Shown here: positions 8,377 through 16,400 of the stretch, piece after piece | How positions within the stretch are numbered: the stretch's first letter is position 1 | How the letters are laid out: every line of letters begins with the position of its first letter | From: Sporocytophaga myxococcoides | Lineage (GTDB): Bacteria > Bacteroidota > Bacteroidia > Cytophagales > Cytophagaceae | NCBI RefSeq assembly: GCF_000775915.1 | Contig: NZ_BBLT01000005.1 | Span: forward strand, 186,001 to 250,000 | Direction: 5' to 3' | Length of the DNA: 64,000 bases | The notes under the pieces: generated by a model | Databases searched by the model: none | Seen by the model: only the letters and a program-made list of their open reading frames with translations | Told to the model about the DNA's origin: nothing | Position numbers and translations under genes: made by a program

Positions 8377-10071
8377 ATGCGAATAGTTTCATTTTTAGTT
8401 ACCATATTCATATCAAATACACTACAAGCTCAAATAAATAACTGGTCTAAAGGTGCTATAAAAACTGAAGAAAGTTTCGTTAATTCCATAAATGTTGATG
8501 CAAATAAGGAAGTATACTTTGGTGGAAGCTTCAAAGACACAGTGCAGAGTGATGATTTTTATTTTGAGACGCTTCCTGGAAAATATAAAATTCTTTGCGG
8601 CAAATATAAGAATGACGGTACATTGCTCTGGGTTTCAGCAGACGGAGAATGCGATTTTATAAGTGTGTATTCGACTGATTACGATCAGTCGGGTAATTTA
8701 TATGTAGGAGGTATGTGTGGAGGAGATATTACGTTTAATGGTATAACTTATCCTCAAATGGATGCTGGTTTCTTTGTCAAATATGATAATCAGGGCAATC
8801 CTCAATGGATAAGATTTATTAAAGGTGACTCTGAATATAACTATAATATTCTCACTTCTTTAAAAGTTGATTCTGAAAACAACATTTATACTTATGGACT
8901 TTATTCGGGAATCATTGACTTTGGAGATACTACTGTTGCTTGTTTACAAGGGATAGGGGCAAGTGCCTTGCTAGCAAAATTTGATCCTTCCGGACTTTTT
9001 TTATGGGCGAGATCTTACCTTCCTACCGGAGGTGATCTTTTAGTAACTAAAGCTGAAGCAATAGAAATTGATGGTGACGATAATGTTTATGTTTCAGGAG
9101 GTTTACTTGGAACATTGACAATAGATTCAACAACCATTACTTCTTTTGAAAAGGAAGATATTTTTATCAATAAAGTAGATAAAAACGGAAACTCAAAATG
9201 GCTTATAAAGGAAGGGGTTGATGGCATAGATGAATATGGAAAATTGAGTGCCATCCATGATGATGCATTGTATTATATTATGGTATTTCAAGGAGACTCT
9301 ACTGTCGTTAATGGGCAAATTCACAGAGGCGTTAATAGTGTGTATAGTTTGGTTACAGGACATGTTTTGATAAAATACGATACCTCCGGTGTTGTTCAAT
9401 GGTCAAAACTGGTTGCTACTCCGATCCAAAATTTAGGTCATATCCAAACATTTAAAATTGACCTGGACAAGAGAGGAAATATCATTGCTGGTGGTTGTTA
9501 TAGCGGAGGTGTTGATTTTATTGACACGACTATTTCAAATAATGGAAATTTTGATCCATACATTCTTAGACTAGATCCTTCTGGAAATTTAATTGATGCG
9601 TGGAGTGAAGGCTATAAAACGACAGAGTATGTAACGGATATGGAGGTTGATGACTGCGGTAATTATTACCTTGGCGGAATGTTTATAGATTCAACAGGAC
9701 TAGGTGGAATTCCACTTAAGACAAAATCTGAGAAGGCGGCTCATTTTATTTCAAGGATATCAACGAATAAAGATTGTGATCTTATCCTGGGAATGGGTAA
9801 ACAAAGTTCGGACATGTCTGATATCATGATATTTCCCAATCCTGCTTATAACAATGAGAGTGCTCAAATATCAATTGGAGAAGCGATGTCTGGCGCAATT
9901 AACATCAGACTAAAAGATGTGATGGGCAATAAAGTGCATGAACAAACTGCTTTTTTCAATAATGATTTGTCACTGAAGGTTGCCACAGATAATCTTGTAT
10001 CAGGAACTTATTTTGTGGAAATATCAGATGAGAAAAGAAGCCAGGTGAAGAAGCTGGTGGTTGTTAAGTAA
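8377..10071 (+). CDS. T9SS-exported beta-propeller-like (SBBP-type) protein
   Basis: 564 aa. Signal peptide ends near LQAQ. The body consists of about eight repeats of 45-60 residues built around D.NGNIYV.GGFSG...F....-type motifs (NKEVYFGGSF, GNLYVGGMCGGDITFNG, NIYTYGLYSGIIDFGD, DNVYVSGGLLGTLTID, GNIIAGGCYSGGVDF, GNYYLGGMF). This is the pattern of SBBP beta-propeller proteins. From about residue 485 the protein has a type A T9SS sorting domain: IFPNPA, then LKDVMGNKV, then LVSGTYFVEI and a basic end. It should be secreted or attached at the cell surface. Partner unknown. Confidence 0.85.
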   Translation: MRIVSFLVTIFISNTLQAQINNWSKGAIKTEESFVNSINVDANKEVYFGGSFKDTVQSDDFYFETLPGKYKILCGKYKNDGTLLWVSADGECDFISVYSTDYDQSGNLYVGGMCGGDITFNGITYPQMDAGFFVKYDNQGNPQWIRFIKGDSEYNYNILTSLKVDSENNIYTYGLYSGIIDFGDTTVACLQGIGASALLAKFDPSGLFLWARSYLPTGGDLLVTKAEAIEIDGDDNVYVSGGLLGTLTIDSTTITSFEKEDIFINKVDKNGNSKWLIKEGVDGIDEYGKLSAIHDDALYYIMVFQGDSTVVNGQIHRGVNSVYSLVTGHVLIKYDTSGVVQWSKLVATPIQNLGHIQTFKIDLDKRGNIIAGGCYSGGVDFIDTTISNNGNFDPYILRLDPSGNLIDAWSEGYKTTEYVTDMEVDDCGNYYLGGMFIDSTGLGGIPLKTKSEKAAHFISRISTNKDCDLILGMGKQSSDMSDIMIFPNPAYNNESAQISIGEAMSGAINIRLKDVMGNKVHEQTAFFNNDLSLKVATDNLVSGTYFVEISDEKRSQVKKLVVVK

Positions 10072-10140
10072 GACAATACTAATATTTGCAGTACTATTGA
10101 TTTGTAGGTTTGGTTTGAATTTTAATAAATCATAATTGTT

Positions 10141-11754
10141 ATGAGTTTTTTTTCGATTTTTGGAGGTAATGATGATATCAAGGATGATTCGTTGCCATGG
10201 TATAATCTGCCTTCTATTTTTGAATATATAAAAGGTAATCTGGATAGTGATGGAAATCTATCAAAGGAAGGAAATAAACTCCCGGATGAAGAGAAAAGGT
10301 ACGAGAATGAAAAGGTGCGATGGATTGCAGGTGGTTTGGATGGAACACTAAGTTATCACGCTCAAAGTGGTAACTCTGCCAAGGACACCAAAAAGGTTGT
10401 AGAATTAGTAAAGGCAATTTCTCAAAAGAATAGTCTGTCTAAAAAAGTAGAACTGTATAATCTTCTGCTGAAAGACAATTTGATGGAATTTATTGATCCA
10501 TCTTTAGAGAAAATAGCTGCATTAAATCTTTCTATCAAACCATACTTAACTGAGTATGCGCGATGGCTCGCATTTAAGGGCGCGGACAGAGGTCCTGTTA
10601 AATTCGGAATAGCATTACTTGGATTTATCGGGGATAAAAGTGCCATTGACAAACTAATTACTATTGGGAAGCATGAAGAGTTCACACTGTTCTCGGTAGT
10701 TGCTTTAACCAACATATATGAAGACCCTGAGATGGAATTGTGGGAGTTAGCAAGACATGTTGAAGGCTGGGGGAAAATACACATTGTCCAAAGATTGGGG
10801 AAAACGCAAAACTCCAAAATCAAGAAATGGTTGATCCGGGAGGGTTATAAAAACAGTATTATGTATGAATACCTTGCCTATACTTGTGCTGTCGGTGGAG
10901 ACTTAAGAGAGGAGTTGCGGGCCGAGGTGGTAGATGATGAACTCTTGAACGCTGCAGGTGAAATCATAGAAGCCCTTATTAATGGAGGCCCGGCAGAAGA
11001 TTTGGATTTATATGAAGACGGTGCAGAGGTTGTCATGCTGTATGTACAACATATGGAGAAAAAAACTAATCAGACATTGGCTGATTTTTTGGTGCTCCAA
11101 TCAATAAAGAGATATATGGAAGATGAAAATGCAGATTGGAAGGAAAGAGAAACGTTAGGTTGGATAGAAGATCTGAAAGTAAATTTGCTTATTGATATTC
11201 ACAAAATGATCAATGATATCAAGTGGGAGCAAATGATCAAGACGAAATTGGATACAAGAGATCCTCGGGAAATGTGGCAGGTAGATCAGGTTGCGGAGTT
11301 CTTAGGAATTGATATGTGGGATATACATTGGAACCGATTAACTGAAAGCCCAACCCAATCAGAGCATTGGTATAAGATCATGCAAAGTGCCAATAATGAT
11401 AACATAGATAAGATTATTACATTAGCTTTAGAGCAATTGCCTCTTGATGAAATTGCGACCGGGCCTGCTGATGAGCTTGGATTAGGAAGAGAGTTTGAAC
11501 TACACAGCTGTCTTGATTACCTGCTTCAGAGACTGGGAGCATTCCCCAATAAGGGTTTTCCCCTGATTAAAGCAGCATTGAGAAGTCCGGTAACAAGAAA
11601 CAGGAACTTTGCCATTAAAGCTTTGTCTTCATGGGGAGCGAGCAATTGGCCAGAAGGAACTGAAGCGTTATTGGAGTCAGCAGAGAAGGTGGAACCTAAT
11701 GAAAGTACTAAGACAGATTTAAGAAATCTTTTAAATGGAAAAGATATTGATTGA
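10141..11754 (+). CDS. Cytoplasmic HEAT-like repeat protein, function unknown
   Basis: 537 aa, no signal peptide or membrane segment. The central and C-terminal parts are a succession of amphipathic helix pairs (for example KFGIALLGFIGDKSAIDKL and RNRNFAIKALSSWGASNWP). These resemble HEAT/PBS-type repeats, usually a protein-interaction scaffold. Related bacterial proteins have been annotated as limonene hydroxylase, a label I would not trust. It lies 69 bases after the T9SS gene on the same strand but without evident functional link. Dispersed repeats follow its stop. Confidence 0.6.
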   Translation: MSFFSIFGGNDDIKDDSLPWYNLPSIFEYIKGNLDSDGNLSKEGNKLPDEEKRYENEKVRWIAGGLDGTLSYHAQSGNSAKDTKKVVELVKAISQKNSLSKKVELYNLLLKDNLMEFIDPSLEKIAALNLSIKPYLTEYARWLAFKGADRGPVKFGIALLGFIGDKSAIDKLITIGKHEEFTLFSVVALTNIYEDPEMELWELARHVEGWGKIHIVQRLGKTQNSKIKKWLIREGYKNSIMYEYLAYTCAVGGDLREELRAEVVDDELLNAAGEIIEALINGGPAEDLDLYEDGAEVVMLYVQHMEKKTNQTLADFLVLQSIKRYMEDENADWKERETLGWIEDLKVNLLIDIHKMINDIKWEQMIKTKLDTRDPREMWQVDQVAEFLGIDMWDIHWNRLTESPTQSEHWYKIMQSANNDNIDKIITLALEQLPLDEIATGPADELGLGREFELHSCLDYLLQRLGAFPNKGFPLIKAALRSPVTRNRNFAIKALSSWGASNWPEGTEALLESAEKVEPNESTKTDLRNLLNGKDID

Positions 11755-11794
11755 AAATGCGATCTATGGCTTGAAGGTTTAACACGTTTTTCAG

Positions 11795-11827
11795 ATTCTG
11801 TCTGGTACGTCACAGGCTGGAGAGTAG
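11795..11827. repeat. 31-bp intergenic repeat family, copy 1
   Basis: This is the most divergent of three copies with the shared pattern TTCcGTCcGGTGyGCCACC, then GGCcGGGGAGTAG. The others lie at 12029-12060 and 12991-13024. Each copy sits within about 300 bases of a gene end in this 1.3-kb stretch. Confidence 0.5.
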
Positions 11828-11891
11828 GGCCATTTGAACTGAGATACCACAAATATGCCCTTAATATCTCATGCTATATTTTATTTCGAAG

Positions 11892-11924
11892 TTTGAAACT
11901 TGTTCTATTTGATTTTTATATTTG
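11892..11924 (+). promoter_or_regulatory. Bacteroidota-type promoter inside a 30-bp repeat (distal)
   Basis: TTTG, 21 bases, then TATATTTG fits the Bacteroidota primary-sigma consensus TTTG-N19-21-TAnnTTTG. The -7 box lies in a 30-base block (11903-11932) repeated exactly at 12127-12156. Transcription would run through a 240-base leader into the nuclease-family gene. Confidence 0.4.
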
Positions 11925-11932
11925 TTACAATC
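11903..11932. repeat. 30-bp exact direct repeat, copy 1
   Basis: The block begins TTCTATTTGATTTTTATATT and ends TTGTTACAATC. It recurs exactly 224 bases downstream. Flanking sequence is also similar (TTATTtCGAAGTTtgA before it, and GAGATACCcCAAATA further upstream), so the duplicated unit is about 140 bases with the 30-base block best conserved. Confidence 0.75.
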
Positions 11933-11939
11933 TTTTCCT

Positions 11940-11960
11940 CGGTCTGTGGCGCACAGACCG
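11940..11960. repeat. Perfect 9-bp hairpin
   Basis: Arms CGGTCTGTG and CACAGACCG surround GCG. No T tract follows, so it is not a standard terminator. It sits between the two copies of the 30-bp repeat. Confidence 0.5.
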
Positions 11961-12028
11961 AAACCTTTCCAAAGGTACCTAGCTTGAATGACTTTCAAGT
12001 TTAAAATTATGTTTAACCATTATTCAAG

Positions 12029-12060
12029 ATTCCGTCCGGTGTGCCACCGGCCAGGGAGAG
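12029..12060. repeat. 31-bp intergenic repeat family, copy 2
   Basis: It contains the compact hairpin CCGGTG-TGC-CACCGG and continues GCCAGGGAGAG. It matches the copy at 12991-13024 at most positions. Confidence 0.55.
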
Positions 12061-12115
12061 GAACGGAGATACCCCAAATAAGCCCTAATATCTAGGACTT
12101 GATTTTATTGCGAAG

Positions 12116-12148
12116 TTGACAACTTATTCTATTTGATTTTTATATTTG
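12116..12148 (+). promoter_or_regulatory. Bacteroidota-type promoter for the nuclease-family gene (proximal)
   Basis: TTG, 22 bases, then TATATTTG, whose last base is 23 bases before the ATG of the following gene. The -7 box is in the second copy of the 30-bp repeat. It is a close match to the consensus with spacing one base long. Confidence 0.45.
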
Positions 12149-12156
12149 TTACAATC
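12127..12156. repeat. 30-bp exact direct repeat, copy 2
   Basis: Identical to 11903-11932. It ends 15 bases before the start codon of the downstream gene and supplies its predicted promoter -7 element. Confidence 0.75.
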
Positions 12157-12170
12157 AACCATTTTTAGCT

Positions 12171-12971
12171 ATGACACAAATTACTATCGCAACCTTTAAT
12201 TGCGAGAATCTTTTCAGACGATTTAAATTTGAAAAAGGCATTAATTCTGCAACAACCAAAACAGAGGGCTTTATTATTGATCCAAAGAAATTTGATATTA
12301 TCATTGATGCTGAAAGGGCTGCAACTGCTGCAGCTATAAAGGAAACCAAGGCTGATATCATCGCTCTTCAGGAGGTTGAAAATATGGATGCTTTGAAGCA
12401 ATTTAATAATCAGTTTCTAAGTAAGTCTGGTTATAAGTATAAAGCTATTATTGATGGAAATGATCCCAGATTTATTGATGTCGCGATTTTAAGCAAGGTA
12501 CCTTTTGATGCAATCAGGACGCATCAGTTTCTAAGAACTGCCAATAACAAGAGTTATATTTTTTCCCGGGACTGTCTTGAAGTTGAATTCAATATTGAAG
12601 GCAAACCTTTGACACTTTTTGTAAATCATCTTAAATCAATGATGGATGGACGGGAGGTTACGTCCGAAAGAAGAAAAATTCAGGCGGAAGCAGTAGTTGA
12701 TATTTTAAAGAAAAAATATGGAAGCAACCCTGGAAATCATAACTGGATTGTCCTTGGTGATATGAACGACTATAGGCCGTCTTCAGCTCTTGATATCTTC
12801 TTTGATAATAAATGGATCGTTGATGTCTTAGAAAGACTTCCGGAAGATGAACGATGGACACATTTCTATGATAAGAAAAAAGAATACCGACAGATTGACT
12901 ACATTTTATTGTCCAAAAAACTTGCCACTGGTAATAAAGAATCAATTCCCCGAATCATCAGAAAAGGTTGA
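12171..12971 (+). CDS. Endonuclease/exonuclease/phosphatase-family protein, 3'-truncated
   Basis: 266 aa. Family motifs appear in order: ATFNCENLF near the N-terminus, ALQEVEN (metal-binding Glu, about residue 67), NHLKS (about 153), GDMND (about 197) and QIDYILLS (about 240). It therefore belongs to the DNase I-like phosphoesterase fold that cleaves nucleic acid or other phosphodiesters. The protein stops at IIRKG. From memory, related proteins continue for roughly 40-50 residues to a terminal SDH motif carrying a catalytic His, which is absent here. A copy of the 31-bp repeat begins 20 bases after the stop, suggesting loss of the 3' end by a rearrangement. It is probably inactive or impaired. 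Confidence 0.75.
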   Translation: MTQITIATFNCENLFRRFKFEKGINSATTKTEGFIIDPKKFDIIIDAERAATAAAIKETKADIIALQEVENMDALKQFNNQFLSKSGYKYKAIIDGNDPRFIDVAILSKVPFDAIRTHQFLRTANNKSYIFSRDCLEVEFNIEGKPLTLFVNHLKSMMDGREVTSERRKIQAEAVVDILKKKYGSNPGNHNWIVLGDMNDYRPSSALDIFFDNKWIVDVLERLPEDERWTHFYDKKKEYRQIDYILLSKKLATGNKESIPRIIRKG

Positions 12972-12990
12972 TTGTAAATCTTCATTCAAG

Positions 12991-13024
12991 TTTCCGTCCG
13001 GTGCGCCACCAGCCGGGGAGTAGA
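12991..13024. repeat. 31-bp intergenic repeat family, copy 3
   Basis: It contains TTTCCGTCCGGTGCGCCACC then AGCCGGGGAGTAG and lies just past the premature end of the nuclease-family gene. Confidence 0.55.
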
Positions 13025-13080
13025 ATTAAATCGACCTGTGGTCTGGAAGTCCATGGAATTGAGATATTCAAGATCCTGTT

Positions 13081-13165
13081 AAGTCTAAAATCTTGATTCA
13101 GGCAACCTCCCAATCCTGAAGGGATTGAATATTTGTAGATAGCTCAGCATTGCCTTGGTGCCGAC
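13081..13165. repeat. Dispersed inverted repeat, copy A
   Basis: It includes the hairpin ATCCTGAAGGGAT followed by TGAATATTTGTAGAT and CATTGCCTTGGTGCCGAC. The reverse complement is found at 33180-33260 with few differences, 20 kb away. Short hairpin plus ATTTATAGAT is a common style of intergenic repeat in Bacteroidota genomes. Confidence 0.65.
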
Positions 13166-13212
13166 ACCATAGTCAACTTAACATTGTTCTGTAAACCATA
13201 ATAAGCGGTTTG

Positions 13213-13338
13213 GTCATCCTGAGCCCTGCGAAGGATCTGTTAGCCACAAAATAATTTGCCATTTAAATCACAATAATTCCAGATAGCTTAAATTTTATAC
13301 ACTTTGAAAGTTCAGATGTTTCGCAGGCTCAACATGAC
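13213..13338. mobile_element. MITE-like element with 25-26-bp terminal inverted repeats
   Basis: The left end GTCATCCTGAGCCCTGCGAA (continuing GGATCT) and the reverse complement of the right end, GTCATGTTGAGCCTGCGAAA (continuing CATCT), match over about 25 bases. They enclose about 75 AT-rich non-coding bases. A similar unit is at 33878-34005 and solo ends are at 7280-7306 and 33820-33849. This fits a non-autonomous element mobilised in trans; no transposase is present here and a target-site duplication was not established. Confidence 0.55.
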
Positions 13339-13401
13339 AAAGTAAAGATTCACATTGTTTAATAGAATTAGAAGGTTTATGTATTCCTGAACTTTTAAAA
13401 A

Positions 13402-13426
13402 GTGTCAGGTCGGAAAGATCTGACAC
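13402..13426. repeat. Intergenic hairpin GTGTCAG/CTGACAC
   Basis: A perfect 7-bp stem encloses GTCGGAAAGAT. It is flanked by AAAA on the left and AACTTT on the right, so it could act as a terminator in either direction, but no gene ends next to it. Confidence 0.4.
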
Positions 13427-13436
13427 AACTTTGAGA

Positions 13437-13526
13437 TTTATAGCGATGCAATCGCTATTTTCGGAAATCCTCGTTAATCTTTTTTTTACTAACTAAATGA
13501 GAAGTAAATCAAACGAGGACTATTGG
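13437..13526. repeat. Double-hairpin intergenic repeat, copy 2, with insertion
   Basis: It repeats the arrangement of 8133-8193: TAGCGAT-GCA-ATCGCTA, then TCCTCGTTAAT and AAACGAGGACTATTGG. Relative to copy 1, about 32 bases including a T9 run lie in the loop of the second hairpin, so the loop tolerates insertion while both arms are kept. Confidence 0.65.
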
Positions 13527-13624
13527 TCATCTCCACAACTTCTTTATAGCCCCTCCTGAAACTTCTGTGGAATCACTCAAGACCTTTGTGCTTACAATTA
13601 TAAATAGAAAGCTTCAAAACAATT

Positions 13625-13866
13625 CTTCCGTGGGGCCCCACGGAAGTCCCGTGGGCTCATACGGGCCTTTAGATATTCCCACGAAAGCGCTGTGGGGTTC
13701 CACGGAACCTCTGTGGGATACTCCCGAGGTTCCGTGGGAGCTTCCGCACCTTCTGTGGGGGCATTCGGAGGCTAAAAACCTCCCACGGGAGTTCTGTACG
13801 GCCCCACGGAACGTCCGTGGGGACTTCCGAAATTTCCGTGGGGCACCACGGGGAAGTCGTGGGGTA
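13625..13866. repeat. GC-rich 21-bp degenerate tandem repeat array
   Basis: About eleven units of 20-22 bases share the core TTCCGTGGG or its complement CCCACGGAA. Most units are internally palindromic; the first is a perfect 22-bp palindrome made of CTTCCGTGGGG and CCCCACGGAAG. The block is visibly G/C-rich in an AT-rich chromosome. Because 21 is a multiple of three, it creates long open frames on both strands, but these look like repeat artefacts (PHGSPVG / PRTFRG types). Function unknown. Confidence 0.8.
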
Positions 13867-14074
13867 GCTTTTTGAAATAATACTTGCTTGGAATGTTTCA
13901 AGGTGTTAATATTGAATCGATTATATATTTTTCATTTTCAAACTTTTACCAACTATCACAACCAACAACAGTGGATATCTGCCAAGGGCGGATAAAGACA
14001 AAGCTATTTGGCTTAAAAATTTCTCGGTTAAACTTTCTAACCATGCAGGAATTGTAGGATTATCTCCGGATGAG

Positions 14075-14668
14075 GTGATCTCTGTTTCTAATGATGCCAG
14101 TGCATATCTGTATACCATAGAACTGGTGGAAAATGTTAAAAAGGATTCGGCACAGAAAGTGGCTTTTAAAAACATTCTGGCAGAAGGTGAGGAATCGGTA
14201 CCGCTTACTTATCCATCTCTCACGCTCAATGTCACCCAGCCAACGGTAGCTTTAAAAGCGGGGATCTTTAAGAGAATTCCGAAATTGGTGCAAAGGATCA
14301 AAAATCACCCCAACTACAATGATTCCATTGGTAAGGATTTAGGTATTATCGGGGCTGAGTCGACTTTTGACAGGAATACGCTTAAACCTCAGATTAGCGG
14401 CGCTCTGGATGCACATCGTCCGCTTATCAAGTGGAAAAAGGGTGTTGCTGACTCCATTGACATCTATGTGGATCGCAACGATGGCAAAGGTTTTGTGTTC
14501 CTCGCCAATGATTCTACTCCGGACTATATAGACACGTTTCCGCTTCCTTCCGGGGAAAAGGATACAGCTATCTGGTCTTACAAAGGAATCTTCAGGCTGC
14601 ACGACGAGCAGGTAGGCGAGTTCTCCAACATTGTTAACATCACTGTTACAAGACAAGTAGCGGTGTAA
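14075..14668 (+). CDS. Bacteroidota-specific hypothetical protein lacking a normal start
   Basis: The only standard start codon in frame is the GTG used here (197 aa). The open frame, however, runs back to about 13916 and upstream reads as convincing protein: NSGYLPRADKDKAIWLKNF. This resembles the N-terminus of a family of about 220-aa Bacteroidota hypothetical proteins. The body includes paired segments such as FKRIPKLVQRIKNHPNY and RPLIKWKKGVADSIDIYVDR. Upstream of LPTITTNNSGY no ATG, GTG or TTG exists before the TGA at 13913. So the gene has either lost its 5' end at the edge of the GC-rich array or uses a rare start such as ATT. Function unknown. Confidence 0.65.
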   Translation: MISVSNDASAYLYTIELVENVKKDSAQKVAFKNILAEGEESVPLTYPSLTLNVTQPTVALKAGIFKRIPKLVQRIKNHPNYNDSIGKDLGIIGAESTFDRNTLKPQISGALDAHRPLIKWKKGVADSIDIYVDRNDGKGFVFLANDSTPDYIDTFPLPSGEKDTAIWSYKGIFRLHDEQVGEFSNIVNITVTRQVAV

Positions 14669-14694
14669 AAAGAATTGCTGTTTGTTATCAATTT

Positions 14695-14732
14695 AACCCT
14701 TCAGGTCTTTATGATTTGGAGGGTTATTTTTT
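14695..14732 (+). terminator. Rho-independent terminator
   Basis: AACCCTTCA pairs with TTGGAGGGTT across a short loop, followed by ATTTTTTAG. It lies 27 bases after the stop of the preceding hypothetical gene. Confidence 0.6.
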
Positions 14733-14831
14733 AGTGAGGGAGGATGATTTCTTTTGTCACTGGAGTTTTCAAGAGGTATCCTCGAATTGAAAATGAAGAC
14801 TATTGCGAGATTAAAAAGGTACTTTACAGTA

Positions 14832-16396
14832 TCAATCTCTTAACTTATCAATAATAAATTGATAATAATCAGATTTAAATAAACCTTTAAATATGCTTTT
14901 GTATGTATTGTTGGCCTTCAAAAATTTTAATAAGTAATCTTTAAATTCATCATAGTGAATGATGACATCTATCCCATACATGGCGTTCGATATATCTGTA
15001 GCATCAAAGATGTAATCTGAAATCCTATTCTCTTTACTGTAGCACGTTCCAACCCAAATGTATTTAGGATAACTTTTTATTAAATAAGATATTTTTAATG
15101 AATTATCCAACTCACTATTTTTTATCTCTGTTTTAAAATCTTCACTGTACATTACTCTTAAGTCCCACACAAAACCTGGTGCGAGAATATTTTCAAAAGC
15201 TGTTGTATATATAGTCGCAATGGTTCTGATGATAGGCTCAATATCATCGTAAGATATTCTTATTTTCGAAAATACGGGTATGATTATGCTTTCAACATAA
15301 GTAGGTGGTTTTATTCCACTTTCGTGAAATTTGGTCCATGAGGTATCCAAATCAAATATTCCTGAAAACTCAGCTCTTGCAAAAGGTCCCCATTGATCAT
15401 CATGGTAATAAACCTTTTCAATAAGTTTATAAACAGATGATGTTTTTTCATCTTTATTTAAATTTGATAATGCCTTTTTCTTAAATCCGGAAACTGTTAC
15501 TGCATGTAAACCATATCTCACATTATCTAACCGATTCTTCGGTTCTTTATCGTCTTTAAAGCCTGATGGAACTTGAATTACTAAAATGATCGGAGTTCCT
15601 ATTGAAGAGTAGGCATTTAAAATCTTTTGCAAATACTGATTGTCTATTTTTTCACTTCCTTTTATTGGCAATCTTATTTCAACCTCCAGACCACAGTTTT
15701 CGATAGCTTTGCACATTTGACTTATTTCAAGTCCTTCTTTGTTTGGAAGCAGCCTCCCTTTATTAGGAACAGTTTCACCTGCATCTTTAGTGATTTCACC
15801 GGGTGTCTTTAAAACTATAGTATAGTCTTCAGAGGCCTTATGTAACATGCTCCATATTGCAGTTGTTGCGCATGCACTCAATGCAGTGTCTTGTTCCTGA
15901 AATGCTAATGAATCAATCGTTAACTTTATACCGAAAAGATGAATCGGGTATAATCGTGTTCCCCAAAAGTTCCGCTCTCCGGTTGTTTTACCTTTAGGAT
16001 AGTTTTTAAATATTGTTGTTCCTATTACAGTTACGGATATCGGCTTGACAACTAAAAATCCGGCATAGTTATTCCAGAATTCATGAGCTTGTTTTGTATC
16101 TGAAAGAAAAACTTTTCTAAGTCTACTTGACTAAATGTATTTGTGAAAAAATGAATTCTCTTGCAATATTTTTTATAATCTTTAAAGCAAGTAGCGTAAT
16201 AAGCAGCAAAATCTTTTAAGTAGTCTTTACTGATATATTTATCTTCAATTACAATGGTTTTTATCTTAAGACCTTGAGTTCCTAAATATTCTTTTAAATA
16301 TAAATATTGTCGCTTATTTTGAATGACATCGACTGGGGTACTGTCATTGGAAAGTTCCTGAGCAAGGATATCCTCGGAGTATGAAAGGACTTTCAC
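14832..16396 (-). pseudogene. Papain/C39-like cysteine peptidase gene with a frameshift
   Basis: Two frames make one protein of about 520 residues. The N-terminal frame (GTG start, ending at 16052) contains IEDKYISKDYLKDFAAYY and KRIHFFTNTF. The C-terminal frame is open from about 16131 to 14832 and carries FWNNYAGFLVVKPI and a peptidase core: Gln-Glu-Gln then LSACATTAIWS (nucleophile Cys), YGLHAVTVSGF (His) and YYHDDQWGPF (Asp). One missing T in the T-run of the coding strand (16107-16111 on +) restores a continuous frame through DLEKFFLSDTKQAHEFW. The nearest usable start in the second frame is a TTG at 15881, beyond the active-site Gln. It follows a 58-aa gene with 4 bases between. The family looks widespread but uncharacterised. 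A sequencing error cannot be excluded. Confidence 0.7.
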
Positions 16397-16400
16397 TCTA

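Noticed and set aside
13567-13901. Overlapping open frames of about 100 aa on both strands over the GC-rich array
   Set aside because: Both result from the 21-base period of the repeat; composition is repetitive Pro/Gly/Arg/Trp, and neither frame resembles a protein family.
16052-16131. Programmed -1 frameshift in the peptidase gene
   Set aside because: Slippage of TTT-TTC would re-pair the first tRNA with GTT and no stimulatory hairpin is evident; a lost base or sequencing error is simpler.
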